The notes under the pieces are model-generated. The model was not told the origin of the DNA, did no database searches, and saw only the letters and a program-made list of their open reading frames with translations. Made by a program: the position numbers and the translations under genes. From contig JAEWMJ010000027.1 in assembly GCA_023393165.1 (NCBI GenBank), positions 91,552 to 155,551 on the forward strand: a stretch of 64,000 nt of DNA, in the 5' to 3' direction. Each line of letters starts with the position of its first letter. The first letter of the stretch is position 1. The stretch is from Bacillota bacterium (lineage in GTDB: Bacteria > Bacillota > Clostridia > Christensenellales > Christensenellaceae). Shown one piece after another: positions 26,188-35,842 of this stretch.

Positions 26188-26727
26188 ATGTATTATTCAA
26201 CAATATATCCGTCACCCATAGGCACAATTACGCTGGCTTGTGACGGTGTCAATCTTGTAGGTTTATGGATAGAAGGACAAAAATATTATGGAGATACCCT
26301 ATCCGAAAAAATGGTAGAAAAAAATGATATACTGATATTTAGCGATGCAAAAAAATGGCTGGACATGTATTTTGCAGGTGAGAAGCCTGCTGCTTCTGAA
26401 TTGCCGTTAGCCCCTATTGGCGGTGAATTTCGTCAAGGTGTATGGGGCATTTTATGTGAAATACCATACGGCGAGGTCATTACTTATGGTGACATTGCAA
26501 AAAAAATGGCCGTAAAAATGAATAAAAAAAGCATGTCCAGCCAAGCAGTGGGCGGGGCTGTCGGTCATAATCCCATATCTATTATCATCCCCTGTCACCG
26601 AGTTGTGGGGGTAAATGGCAGCTTGACAGGTTATGCTGGCGGTATTAGCACAAAATTAAAATTGCTTGAACTGGAGGGCGTTGACATGTCCCGACTGTTT
26701 GTTCCTAAAAAAGGTACTGCACTCTGA
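26188..26727 (+). CDS. ogt: Methylated-DNA-[protein]-cysteine S-methyltransferase
   Basis: 179 residues. The active-site motif IIPCHRVVG contains the acceptor Cys, and the DNA-binding helix region is QAVGGAVGHNPIS. It transfers the methyl group of O6-methylguanine to itself in a suicide reaction. It lies 27 bp after the Ada/AlkA fusion with an AAGGAG site and is surely cotranscribed, so the pair covers methyl-base excision, direct reversal and regulation. Confidence 0.93.
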   Translation: MYYSTIYPSPIGTITLACDGVNLVGLWIEGQKYYGDTLSEKMVEKNDILIFSDAKKWLDMYFAGEKPAASELPLAPIGGEFRQGVWGILCEIPYGEVITYGDIAKKMAVKMNKKSMSSQAVGGAVGHNPISIIIPCHRVVGVNGSLTGYAGGISTKLKLLELEGVDMSRLFVPKKGTAL

Positions 26728-27009
26728 GAGAAACTCACCGGGTTCAGACCATACTTAAAAGACGGCAAGTATCTTTTGATCAAAGGTAGTTGCTACTAAT
26801 TGAGTACCAATGCAAAATATTTAACTGTGTCCCGGTACCATTGATATCTGCCCGCCGTCCATGGCGTTCATAATAATGGGTATTTGATTTCTGAAATCAG
26901 ATGCAATTAAATTATATATATCTCTTGGATGACCACTTGACATCACCCGGCAAGGATAAAAAACTTTTAGCCTAATGTGCTTGCGTTTCAATTTCTGATT
27001 GTGATGGCT

Positions 27010-29142
27010 TTACGAATCTTCTACGTTTGACGGGTATTGCGTTCCATCCGTGTTTGTTGTCACGACATTTTTGGAATCAGGCTGCGCTTCGATCCACGTA
27101 TTACCGGGTCTTAGAACCAGATCCGTACCGTCATCCAGTTTATAAACAGTTCCCTCATGCCTGCCGGTTTTTTCCCAGGTGCCTGTCATATGCCGTCCGT
27201 CCACAAAGTATTCGGCGCGGCCGCTGCCCACCATCTCCACCGATGCGACGCCTTTCTGGTCCATCAGCACCTCGTATTTTACATACTGCACAATGATGTT
27301 TTTAACTTCCACCGCCTTTTGGGTCCCGGCGTCTATAAACGGTTCTCCGTAGAAATACCGGACAAAATTGCCTCCAGCCTTATCATACCTGTACTCCACA
27401 TGATCCAGTTCGGAAATAAAGGGTATATTTATTTTGCTGACACTTGGATATTTTGAGTAGTCCTCGTTCGCATCAAATTGAAGCATGGGATTTCGTTTTG
27501 TTCTCGGATAATCGTATGTATCCAGCGCTGCCTGTGCATTTGCGTATAAAATGCCCGTTGCCCGCGGTTGGTTCCACATAATTTCGTCATCGGCTCGCTG
27601 TGTGCTGTCTATGCGCACCTTCATATCCCCGCCGTTGCCGTCCGCATAAATATCGGTATTATAATGATAAGTTTTCATTTCCCGGCCCATACTCCAGGGA
27701 CCGCCCTGGTGAATGTATATTGCGTCCCATTCGTTTTGTATCAATTGGTGGTATACCATGGATTCACGGACAGGCCCTATTTTTGTCGGAAGCGTATCGT
27801 TGAATATTGCCGTAAATCTTGTATCTGCACCTTCTATCATTGTTTCATATACAATATCGGCCGCCTGAATGCCGTATTGCGGCCTCCCGGTGGCTTCGTT
27901 GTCAATCTGTACCATGACCGGCCTGTATTCTCCGCTGCCAGGCAGTCCTGTGGTGGGTGAAAGCGGAACCGCAGCGGTTTCCAATACTGTGGGAGTTTTT
28001 TGGGCAGTTGCGGACGGCTGTGCGTACTGCTGTTGCTGGATTCCAGTATCCATGCTTGAGGCAGATGGCTGCGCCGCGACAGGTTGACAGGCAGTGGTAA
28101 AACAGCCTGTCAACAAAACAACCGCAATAACGATTGAGACCAGTTTTGCGCTGGGGCGGCTGCTGCCGTTCATATAAATGCCGCGTATCCGTTTTTCCGC
28201 CGCTTTTTTTGTATCCCCCTGCGCCATTCCCAGTACACGCTGCCCCTGCGCCTTCCTTGCAATCATGGTGAGGATCAGTTGGGCATAGCCGCTTTTTTCG
28301 CTTGGGTCAAGATATTTCACCACAGCATTATCGCACGCTACTTCCATATCACTGCGTATTTGCCTAATTGACAGCCAGACAAACGGGTTGAACCAATAGA
28401 CCGCCTGCAATACGGACAGCAGTACGGACACCAAATGATCTTTGCGTTTGTAATGCACCAGTTCGTGCCGGATGGCAAATTTAATTTGCGCATCGTCCAG
28501 CGCAACAAGGGATTCTACGGGCATCAGTATGGTTCGCGGAAAAAACAGCGCCGGCGTCGCAAGATTAAATAGCCCAATAATTTTAATGTTGGCACGCACC
28601 CCAAGTTCATGCCTGCATTCTTCAAAAAGCATTTTCAGATGGCTAGAAGCCGGATGTGCGCCAAGGCGAATCCGCTTTTTCAGCAGTAAATAAGATATCA
28701 GGATATAACCAAGGCAAACGCACATCCCGGAAACCCAAATTAAAATCAGCAAGTCGCTTAAACTGAATGTATTTATGTTAGTTTCGGGTTGACCGGGCTG
28801 GTCCGGGGCTAAAGAGGGAGCAGGCTGCGGCACTGCTGACTGCGGCGCTTGGGAATTTATACCCGGTTGATTTGATCCGTTTTGCTGAACTATATTTTCA
28901 GTTGGCGTATCAGAAGGAATTGCCTGCGTTTCCGTTTGGGCCGATGAATAAGGTATTTGAATAAGACTAACTCCGCTGTCTATGGTAAAAGGCATCATCA
29001 GGCGTACAATCAGCAGAATCCATATGCCGTAATGCAGCCGGGGGGACATCTTCCTGCCAAATACCTTTTTGAATAGCATTATAACGGCATAAATGATTCC
29101 CGAATAAATGGATATCTCCAGAAGTACGTTTAAAATATCCAT
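27010..29142 (-). CDS. M56 (BlaR1-like) membrane metalloprotease fused to a DUF3048 (YerB-like) domain
   Basis: 710 residues from the ATG at 29142 (AAAGGA upstream). The N-terminal half is BlaR1/MecR1-type: hydrophobic segments near 5-25, 40-55, 128-155 and 335-350, and the zinc motif HELVH (226-230) in KFAIRHELVHYKRKDH. Instead of the usual penicillin-binding sensor, residues from about 395 to the end form a DUF3048 domain (SPTTGLPGSGEYRPVMVQID, GPVRESMVYHQLIQNEWDA). A lipobox-like LLTGC and a Ser/Thr/Pro linker join them. DUF3048 proteins are extracytoplasmic and not well understood. With the BlaI gene upstream, this looks like a sensor-protease pair that sees a non-beta-lactam signal. Confidence 0.88.
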   Translation of the reverse strand: MDILNVLLEISIYSGIIYAVIMLFKKVFGRKMSPRLHYGIWILLIVRLMMPFTIDSGVSLIQIPYSSAQTETQAIPSDTPTENIVQQNGSNQPGINSQAPQSAVPQPAPSLAPDQPGQPETNINTFSLSDLLILIWVSGMCVCLGYILISYLLLKKRIRLGAHPASSHLKMLFEECRHELGVRANIKIIGLFNLATPALFFPRTILMPVESLVALDDAQIKFAIRHELVHYKRKDHLVSVLLSVLQAVYWFNPFVWLSIRQIRSDMEVACDNAVVKYLDPSEKSGYAQLILTMIARKAQGQRVLGMAQGDTKKAAEKRIRGIYMNGSSRPSAKLVSIVIAVVLLTGCFTTACQPVAAQPSASSMDTGIQQQQYAQPSATAQKTPTVLETAAVPLSPTTGLPGSGEYRPVMVQIDNEATGRPQYGIQAADIVYETMIEGADTRFTAIFNDTLPTKIGPVRESMVYHQLIQNEWDAIYIHQGGPWSMGREMKTYHYNTDIYADGNGGDMKVRIDSTQRADDEIMWNQPRATGILYANAQAALDTYDYPRTKRNPMLQFDANEDYSKYPSVSKINIPFISELDHVEYRYDKAGGNFVRYFYGEPFIDAGTQKAVEVKNIIVQYVKYEVLMDQKGVASVEMVGSGRAEYFVDGRHMTGTWEKTGRHEGTVYKLDDGTDLVLRPGNTWIEAQPDSKNVVTTNTDGTQYPSNVEDS

Positions 29143-29153
29143 GGCTTTTCCTT

Positions 29154-29534
29154 TCATTCCTTATCAGCACTATTTAAACTTGCTATCAGCTTCTGGAGGT
29201 CTTCTTTATCCTCCTTACTAAGTCCGCTTTCCTTAATCATGCAGGTTAAAAACAGTTTTGTGCTGCGATCCGTCAGTTTTGACATCATATACCGGCTTTC
29301 GCTTATGATGCACTCTTCCCGTTCCACCAACGAAAAATACGCCCGGTTGCCGCTAATAGTCTTGTACCCAAGGTAGCCGTTCTCACACAGCTTTCGGATG
29401 TAGGTTGAATAGGTGCTTTTCTGCCAGTTCACCGCTCTATCCATTTCCGTCATTATTTCGGAAAGGAACATCGGATGACGTTTCCACAATGTCTCCATAA
29501 TAATCCATTCGTGCTTTGTAAGTGCATTCTTCAT
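29154..29534 (-). CDS. BlaI/MecI-family repressor
   Basis: 126 residues. The winged-helix BlaI signature is visible: LTKHEWIIMETLWKRHPMFL, NWQKSTYSTYIRKLCENGYL. In this family the paired M56 protease inactivates the repressor after sensing. Its stop lies 12 bp before the M56 gene start. The promoter contains a perfect dyad (29607-29630), so autoregulation is expected. Confidence 0.92.
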   Translation of the reverse strand: MKNALTKHEWIIMETLWKRHPMFLSEIMTEMDRAVNWQKSTYSTYIRKLCENGYLGYKTISGNRAYFSLVEREECIISESRYMMSKLTDRSTKLFLTCMIKESGLSKEDKEDLQKLIASLNSADKE

Positions 29535-29594
29535 ATAACCCCCAGCAGTTCATTGTATGATCTCAAATTTATTTATATAACCATTTCGTCTATA

Positions 29595-29630
29595 ATTATA
29601 AACTAGAATATATTGGATAGTCAATATATT
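29595..29630 (-). promoter_or_regulatory. blaI-type promoter with overlapping operator dyad
   Basis: On the minus strand: TTGACT (29624-29619), 18 bp, TATAAT (29600-29595). A perfect dyad AATATATTG-6-CAATATATT (29607-29630) covers the -35 box and spacer, as expected for BlaI-type repression. Confidence 0.75.
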
Positions 29631-30019
29631 TTTAACATTTATCATTCATGATAATTTCTTTGGATAATGTATAAAACAAGTCCAAGTTTTTCATCTAATA
29701 CACAACAAAAGCGCGGATATTCGCGCCTTTTATCCAGATTATCCATATTATCCGTAGTTTTATATCATCTGTAGTGTCATTCCCACTCAACAAAGCTTTT
29801 TATCTCGTATTTTCCTGAAATTTAGATACTTTCATTGTTTAAATTCGCCTTGATTCTCTAATATATTTATTTTTTAGTGCTTTTTAATATCAAAATTATA
29901 TCATTCAAGTTGGTACCGTCAAGAATTTTACGACACGTTACAGTGAATTTTGCCGCCTATATCACAAGGTGTAAACTCACAAGGCTTGCTGCCTCGGGGT
30001 GCCTGGCGGTATATTGGCT
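29631..30019. other. Intergenic region at the left edge of the guaA island
   Basis: No gene. It holds a hairpin (29707-29731, AAAAGCGCG/CGCGCCTTTT type), the string ATTATCCATATTAT, an att-like core (29777-29790) and, about 105 bp inside, TAATATCAAAATTATATC (29885), a relative of the arm repeat found 107 bp inside the core at 47.97 kb. I read it as the outer left end of the island. Confidence 0.55.
29777..29790 (-). repeat. att-like guaA-end core A
   Basis: Minus strand TTGAGTGGGAATGA, sharing GAGTGGGA with the 3' end of guaA (59515-59529). Downstream spacing to an arm-like repeat matches core B. Confidence 0.6.
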
Positions 30020-30817
30020 TTAAAATATCCTTTCTGTTCCTGGATCGCACGTGGGTTTATTTTGTTTTTCTATTACTGCAATCTGCACCGCATGGTAACA
30101 CAGGATGCGGTAATTGATCTCCAGTTCAACAAACGTCAAAGTGCCTGGCAGCTTGTTCGCCCGCGCAAGCCTCCAAAGGTCCGTCGTAAAAGCAGCGAAA
30201 TCTTCCAGCACCCTAAACAAATTCTGGCGGTATTCCTGAACGATTGGCAAATTTTCTACTCCTGTTTTCTCAAAGCCCTGCAGTGTTTCGGCATATATAT
30301 ATAAATCCGTTAATTTCTTCTCAAATTCCATGGATTTTGCGCGGACAACCGTTGAAAAGAATTCAACGCTATCGGAAAAAAGCCGTGCGTCTATCAAATA
30401 GGCCGGTAACCAGAAAATATCCTGCTCTATGGCGTTATATTCCGGTTGTTTGCCCTGCATTAAAGCATTCAGAATTGCCATATAAGCCTCACATATGTTA
30501 ACGATATGGTTCGTATAAGTTGGTTTGATATTCAGATAAAAACTTTCAGTAAGCTGTTTGCGCAGAAGCTCCAGCGAGAGCGTACGGAACTCGGTTGCCG
30601 CGCGGTACGCATCCTGGTTCAAGATTATAATATTGCTGTTGGAAGTTTTAGTTTTCGCTTGTGCGTATAGCGTGTCAAAACGCCGTATAAATTCGTTTAA
30701 CCGCGGGGTTTCCGGTTTTTCAGGCGGTATGCTGTTGTACAGAACCTGCGCCTTTAGGCTGAGTACCTTGAGCCAGAAACGGTTTTCTTCTGCGTTGGAA
30801 TATGTATATTCTATCAT
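30020..30817 (-). CDS. DUF2935-like helical protein
   Basis: 265 residues, probably two tandem halves: ENRFWLKVLSLKAQVLYN near the start and QDIFWLPAYLIDARLFSDSV in the middle. This FWL...A pattern resembles DUF2935, a ferritin-like two-repeat family seen in Bacilli and Clostridia. The histidine common after the first FWL motif is not present, so metal binding may be lost. There are no membrane segments. Function unknown. It lies alone between two att-like cores and may be cargo of a decayed element. Confidence 0.55.
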   Translation of the reverse strand: MIEYTYSNAEENRFWLKVLSLKAQVLYNSIPPEKPETPRLNEFIRRFDTLYAQAKTKTSNSNIIILNQDAYRAATEFRTLSLELLRKQLTESFYLNIKPTYTNHIVNICEAYMAILNALMQGKQPEYNAIEQDIFWLPAYLIDARLFSDSVEFFSTVVRAKSMEFEKKLTDLYIYAETLQGFEKTGVENLPIVQEYRQNLFRVLEDFAAFTTDLWRLARANKLPGTLTFVELEINYRILCYHAVQIAVIEKQNKPTCDPGTERIF

Positions 30818-30951
30818 GCCTTGCCTAACTCCTTACTGAAATATACACTATACTATTCCAAAGCCGGGAAAAATGCTTTTGAAGTCAATGAAAAATGCCT
30901 TAATTAGCGCCTCTTGTTTTTACTTCTTTTTCTGCTTGGCCTCCTGTTGCC

Positions 30952-31035
30952 TCAGCGCTCCCGCATAATCCACTCTATGAGTTCCGGAGGCAGTGGTCCG
31001 TCCGACGGTATGCGCATGGTCCCCTTTGTCTTCAC
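30952..31035 (-). pseudogene. Remnant of a DUF1801 (YdhG-like) protein
   Basis: About 27 codons in frame: VKTKGTMRIPSDGPLPPELI followed by EWIMRER and a stop. This matches the C-terminal end of DUF1801 proteins (GKGTIxFPLDxPxPxDLI). The rest of the gene is absent; the sequence upstream is the 93-bp repeat with its terminator. Confidence 0.5.
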
Positions 31036-31126
31036 ATAAAAGTATAAAAAAAGCACCCGGCTAAAAACATAGCCAGATGCTCAGTTTTAAAATGAACGGT
31101 AAGCCACCGGCGTCATTCCCGCTCCA
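31034..31126. repeat. 93-bp direct repeat, copy 1 (terminator plus att-like core)
   Basis: Nearly identical to 36755..36848: one missing T and a few substitutions by eye. It includes a terminator hairpin (31052-31081) and ends in the att-like core TCATTCCCGCTCCA (31113-31126). The two copies bracket the ABC/two-component cassette. Confidence 0.85.
31052..31081 (-). terminator. Rho-independent terminator
   Basis: On the minus strand AGCATCTGGCTA and TAGCCGGGTGCT pair over 12 bp (with G-U pairs) and run into TTTTTTTA. It terminates leftward transcription from the cassette. Confidence 0.8.
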
Positions 31127-31498
31127 TGGTCAGAAAGTGTTATATGTTAATCGATGCTGTTATAATACGATTTTTATTACTCTTATTACATGATTTGCAC
31201 GTATTTTTCTTATTAAATTCTGTTTTAGGTATCAACAATTCCATACTCTTCTCCATAAAACAACATTTACAGGGACTCGATTCTCCAACCTGAACCAGTC
31301 CGTATCCAAAATTCAAGGGCTGGTTTTACGTGATTGATATTTCAGATTACCGTCGCCAACAGACCCTCTCACATTGTTTTGACATTGGTCTGCCGTCCCC
31401 TTGTCTTTTAAATCGCCTTTCGGGACGATTGCGAATCACTTGAACCCAATCACGCAGATGTTTTTTTGGCTTTCTATCAAGTCAATATCGGTTTTGAA
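31127..31498. other. Non-coding stretch downstream of the FtsX-like permease gene
   Basis: No gene with a ribosome site or recognisable product on either strand. It contains scattered stop codons and moderate AT content, consistent with decayed sequence. Confidence 0.4.
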
Positions 31499-34084
31499 TC
31501 AAGTCATATCATCCCGAAGCGCGTCAATAATATTTTCTCTTTTTACCTTGCTAATGGCATACAGCATTGTAATGAACACCACAAAGAACACGCCGAACAC
31601 GCTGATTCCGATACTGCCCCACGGGAACGCAAAATCAATGTCCGCCCCGCCGATGATAAACCCTTTGTAAATCAGCCAAGAGATGATTCCCGCTATTGGA
31701 AGCCCGAACAGTAACGTCCTCATGCCATAAAAGACACACTCGAAATTCATCATCTTTTTGAAATCGCAGTCAGACATCCCCACAGAGCGGAGCATGGCAA
31801 GCTCCCGCCTGCGCAACTTGATATTCGTGGAAATCGTGTTGAACACATTGGCAGTCGCAATCAGCGAAATCATAATGACAAAAACATATGTAAACACATC
31901 AACAACGAATATGATATTGCGATTCTCTTCAAGTATTTTATGCACATTGTACAGGGTATACCCGAATGTAATTCCCGTACCCTGAATCATCGCTTCCATT
32001 TCAGCCACCGATTGCGAGGGATTCTTTGACCGAAAGGTCAATCCCATATTCGCGTGGGTACCGGGGGTTTCAAACTTCTCTTTTAGCTGATAGGGGGCAA
32101 CCACCATAAAAACGTATGACTTCACCTCGGAAGAGTCGCTTGGGAGCGTATCAATGGGTATCGTATCAACAAACGTAATGTTTATGTTTTGCCCCTGTTC
32201 CATCTTCGGTTTGTCATTTATTTCGGGAGCGATTGTAAAATTCATGAAACGACTTGCGAACATATCAATCAGCTCGCTCTTCCCGTCTTTCGTGCCATCC
32301 ACCTTTTTGGCTTTGGCAACAGCGATCATTTTTGCATTTTGCCCGGTATATTCCTCTGCGGGCAAGCCCAAGCTTTTGATAAAACGCAGGTATTCGCTGT
32401 CCTCAATAAACTGGATGTCCATTGGCAGATCAATTGTTTCGTCCGTCAGATCATAACCCGCGGATTCCCGGTAGCGGTCTGAAAAATCGCTTGCCTTAAC
32501 CGCGCATGAATATGTCGAAATCGCTTGGTACGAGCTTTCGTAAACCCCGTCTGCGGTTTTCAATTCGTCATAAAGCCCGAACATTTCGCTTTCGTCCATG
32601 TCCTGCGTGGTAAAACAGATGTCATAGTCACTGTCCACTACAGTCCGTTCCGCCGCCTGTTTTAGATCCGTTCCGAAAGCACTTGCCGATACAAACAGCA
32701 CTACGCTTAAAGTAAGCGATAACACGATGCTGCGATAGCGTTTCTTGTTTCTTTTAAAGTTCTTTAACGCAAGAGTACCTTCCAAGCCGTAAATACGCTG
32801 CGTAAATTTTGATGTTTCCACGGCTTTGGATTCGATTTTGACCTCGTTCGTCTGGCGAATACTCTCCATCACGGGAGTGCTTGCGGCCTTTCGAGCCGGG
32901 ATATAGGCCGAAATCAGAATTGTAACCATGCTGACCGCCGCCGCAGCGACAATCGTGGGGACGGACACTGTCAAGGTTAAAGGTACGGTACTATAGGCAA
33001 AGTTTCCGAAATTCCCGGCGACAAAGGATATCACAAGGCTGATACTGACTATGCCGACAACAATGCCTATCGGTATGCCGACTGCGCCAATGCAAAGCCC
33101 CTCAAACAGCACCGAATTTCGCAGTTGCTTTGCTGTGGCCCCCACAGATGAAAGAATCCCGAACTGCCGTGTGCGTTCGTTCAGCGATATATTGAATGAA
33201 TTGTAAATCAGAAAAATCGAGCCTATCATGATCAAGGCAACCAAAACGCCGCCAACCGAGTACAGAAGCGCGTTGAACATATTATCGTCCGAAAGACCCA
33301 TGAAGCGCAACACTTCATCGTTAAAGACGTAAGCTTGGGTTCCGGCTGTGCTTGCGTAAGCATGGACTTGCCGCGGGTTTTTAAGCATGACAAATATGCT
33401 GAAGCTGTCCGCTTTGTCTGCTGGGTCTGTTGTTGTGATCAAGGTGTATCCCGGCGCGGAATATTCCTCAAAACCGGGTCTTTCGCAGATTCCGACAACC
33501 GTGTAGGTTCTCTCGGCTTTTGGCACAAGAGTTTCTTTGGCCGTCCCCGGCTCGCCCCCGGAAATGTAAGGGTCGTGTTGACCGAGGTTTTTGTTTCCGT
33601 CCATGCGGCTTCCGACAGCAAGCGAAAGCGTGTCGCCCACCGCGAATTTAACGCCGCCGTTTGCCGCGACGTGCGCCGGGACAAGAATCTCCCCACTGTT
33701 TTTCGGCAATCTGCCTGAAACCAGGGTTATGGGCAAGGTATCAAAGGCTTCCTTGCTAAATCCGGCTATAAAAAGATATGGCTTGCTGGGATTTTTCCCG
33801 CCGTCAAGTGTTGCGTAGCCGATATTTTCAAATGTTGCGGTGTTTGCAACTCCATTGTCGTGGGTTCGCTCCTGTACGAAAGAGGAATCAACGTCCGAAA
33901 ACTCGATGTGCCAACCGCCGTATTTCTGGGTCGCGCCGTTTACCATATAGTTTTGCAGGGAAACGGCAAAGGTAGCTACTGACGTAATCATGGCGGCGGA
34001 AAGGACAACTCCGATAACCGTTACAATCGTTCGTGTGCGGCTTTTTTTGATGCCTTGCAGGGTAACTTTGTTGAAAATGTTCAT
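31499..34084 (-). CDS. FtsX-family ABC transporter permease (two FtsX domains)
   Basis: 861 residues. An N-terminal anchor (TRTIVTVIGVVLSAAMITSV) is followed by an extracytoplasmic MacB_PCD-like domain (about 45-275), a first FtsX domain with three helices (about 280-400, ERTRQFGILSSVGATAKQLR), a second extracytoplasmic region (about 460-700) and a second FtsX domain (LRRRELAMLRSVGMSDCDFK). Such 8-10-helix permeases pair with LolD-like ATPases for peptide-antibiotic sensing or lipoprotein-type export. The next genes are the ATPase, a histidine kinase and a response regulator, so a role in antimicrobial-peptide resistance is likely. Confidence 0.9.
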   Translation of the reverse strand: MNIFNKVTLQGIKKSRTRTIVTVIGVVLSAAMITSVATFAVSLQNYMVNGATQKYGGWHIEFSDVDSSFVQERTHDNGVANTATFENIGYATLDGGKNPSKPYLFIAGFSKEAFDTLPITLVSGRLPKNSGEILVPAHVAANGGVKFAVGDTLSLAVGSRMDGNKNLGQHDPYISGGEPGTAKETLVPKAERTYTVVGICERPGFEEYSAPGYTLITTTDPADKADSFSIFVMLKNPRQVHAYASTAGTQAYVFNDEVLRFMGLSDDNMFNALLYSVGGVLVALIMIGSIFLIYNSFNISLNERTRQFGILSSVGATAKQLRNSVLFEGLCIGAVGIPIGIVVGIVSISLVISFVAGNFGNFAYSTVPLTLTVSVPTIVAAAAVSMVTILISAYIPARKAASTPVMESIRQTNEVKIESKAVETSKFTQRIYGLEGTLALKNFKRNKKRYRSIVLSLTLSVVLFVSASAFGTDLKQAAERTVVDSDYDICFTTQDMDESEMFGLYDELKTADGVYESSYQAISTYSCAVKASDFSDRYRESAGYDLTDETIDLPMDIQFIEDSEYLRFIKSLGLPAEEYTGQNAKMIAVAKAKKVDGTKDGKSELIDMFASRFMNFTIAPEINDKPKMEQGQNINITFVDTIPIDTLPSDSSEVKSYVFMVVAPYQLKEKFETPGTHANMGLTFRSKNPSQSVAEMEAMIQGTGITFGYTLYNVHKILEENRNIIFVVDVFTYVFVIMISLIATANVFNTISTNIKLRRRELAMLRSVGMSDCDFKKMMNFECVFYGMRTLLFGLPIAGIISWLIYKGFIIGGADIDFAFPWGSIGISVFGVFFVVFITMLYAISKVKRENIIDALRDDMT

Positions 34085-34764
34085 GGCCGCACCCTCTCAT
34101 CTCGCACTGCTTTGCCGTCTGATATGCCGATAATGCGATCTGCTTGCAGGGCGATATTTTCGTCATGCGTGACGACGAGAAGGGTCTGCCGATATTTTTG
34201 ATTGCTTAATTTCAGCAGATTGATAATTTCATGTCCATTCCGGCTGTCCAAACTGCCCGTGGGTTCGTCGGCAAGCATGACCGCCGGGGCGTTCATCAAA
34301 GCGCGTCCTATGGAAACGCGCTGTTGCTGACCGCCCGAAAGCTGATTGGGTAAATGCGTTTTTCGGTCTTTTAGCCCAAGCAGTTCGAGCAAGTCATCAA
34401 GCCGTTCCTTGTTGACCTTCCGCTTGTCCATCAGTATAGGCAAGGTGATGTTTTCCACCACATTCAGAGTGGGAATGAGGTTGTGAAACTGGTAAATCAG
34501 CCCAACCTGCCGCCTGCGGAAAATGGCGAGTTTTTCATTGCTTTGGGCATATACATCCTGCCCGTCCAAATACACCTTTCCGCTTGTCGGCATGTCCACG
34601 CCGCCGATGATGTGAAGCAATGTGGATTTGCCGGAGCCGGAGGAGCCGATGATCGCGGTAAACTCCCCCTTTTCGATTGTAAGCGAAACATGGTCAAGCG
34701 CGGTAACTTGGTTTTCGCCCTTGCCGTAGGCCTTGCATAGATTTTCAATTTTTAAGAACTCCAT
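34081..34764 (-). CDS. ABC transporter ATPase (LolD/MacB/BceA type)
   Basis: About 227 residues. Walker A GSSGSGKST, Q-loop YQFHNLIPTLNVVENITLP (typical of this type), signature LSGGQQQRVSIGRAL and Walker B VMLADEPTGSLD. It energises the FtsX-type permease whose gene overlaps by 4 bases. I prefer the ATG at 34764 (MEFLKIENL) over one 21 bases upstream because AAAGGA lies between them. Confidence 0.95.
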   Translation of the reverse strand: MEFLKIENLCKAYGKGENQVTALDHVSLTIEKGEFTAIIGSSGSGKSTLLHIIGGVDMPTSGKVYLDGQDVYAQSNEKLAIFRRRQVGLIYQFHNLIPTLNVVENITLPILMDKRKVNKERLDDLLELLGLKDRKTHLPNQLSGGQQQRVSIGRALMNAPAVMLADEPTGSLDSRNGHEIINLLKLSNQKYRQTLLVVTHDENIALQADRIIGISDGKAVRDERVRP

Positions 34765-34846
34765 TATGTGAGTTTCCTTTCTCATGGTTTACCCATATAA
34801 TAGAACCTTCAACTTACATCTCTGTGACTTTCCGGTGAGAGATTAG

Positions 34847-35842
34847 TCACTTTGGGAAACGAATGGCAAATATCGCGCCGCCCTGCGGGTGATTTTTTGC
34901 GGTAATCGTCCCTCCTTGCCGTGTTATAATCATCTTGCAGAGAGCCAATCCAATCCCGTATCCTGTAGCGTTTGGGTTTTTCCCACGATAAAACCTATCA
35001 AACAGGCAGGGTAAATCTTCTTTTTCAAAGCCCGCGCCGCTGTCGTGGATGGCAATCTCGGTAAACAGTGGGTTGTCCCCGCAAACAATCTCAATCTTCC
35101 CGTTATCGCCTGCGCTTTCCATGCAATTTTTGAGGATGTTTTGAATTGCTTCCGAAAGCCAACCCGAATCGCCCTGAATAATCATCCCTTTCGGCGCGTC
35201 TATGTGCACATCAATATCGTGCAGTTCCATTGGGATCACAAACGGGCGAAGCGCGGCGCGTATCAAGTTGTTTACATCTGTCTGCTCGCTTTGGAACACC
35301 ACAATGCCCGCGTCCAGGCGGGATAATTTCAATAGGGAAGTAATCAGCCAATCCATCTGTACAAATAATTCCTCTGTTTCCCGCATCAATGCTTTCCGTT
35401 CATTTTCGTCAGGGTTATTCTCTAACAATGACAGAATAAGGTTCACGGATGTGAGAGGGGTGCGGAGTTGGTGGGCTATGTCGGCCAGCGAATCGGCAAG
35501 ATGTTCTTTTTCTTTTTTCAGTGCATCATTTTGCTCCCGAATACGCAGCGTCATTTTTGTTATCTCGCTTTGCAGAATGGAAAGTTCGCCCTCGTCCGAT
35601 TCACCAATATACAGATGGTCAGCGTTATGAAGCACAAGATCGATTTGATCTGAAATCCGTGCAATGCTTTTATATCGGGCTTTGGTAAACGCGAAAAACG
35701 CTGTGCCAAAGGCGGCGGCAGAAGCAATGGCAAGGATTCCCGCCGCCGTATTGATTGCAAATCCCAGCATTACAGCGGCGGCGGCCATTAAGGAGAACAA
35801 AATGGCAAACTGCCGAAACTCTCTATTCCGAAGCATACCCAT
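34847..35842 (-). CDS. Two-component sensor histidine kinase
   Basis: 331 residues. Two N-terminal helices with almost no external loop (about 10-50) are followed by a HAMP-like linker, the dimerisation/phosphorylation box DIAHQLRTPLTS (His is the phosphosite) and an ATPase domain with N-box ILKNCMES, G1 DSGAGF and G2 GYGIGLALCK. The tiny sensor region suggests an intramembrane-sensing kinase that reads the state of its ABC transporter. The gene overlaps the response regulator gene by 20 bp. Confidence 0.93.
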   Translation of the reverse strand: MGMLRNREFRQFAILFSLMAAAAVMLGFAINTAAGILAIASAAAFGTAFFAFTKARYKSIARISDQIDLVLHNADHLYIGESDEGELSILQSEITKMTLRIREQNDALKKEKEHLADSLADIAHQLRTPLTSVNLILSLLENNPDENERKALMRETEELFVQMDWLITSLLKLSRLDAGIVVFQSEQTDVNNLIRAALRPFVIPMELHDIDVHIDAPKGMIIQGDSGWLSEAIQNILKNCMESAGDNGKIEIVCGDNPLFTEIAIHDSGAGFEKEDLPCLFDRFYRGKNPNATGYGIGLALCKMIITRQGGTITAKNHPQGGAIFAIRFPK

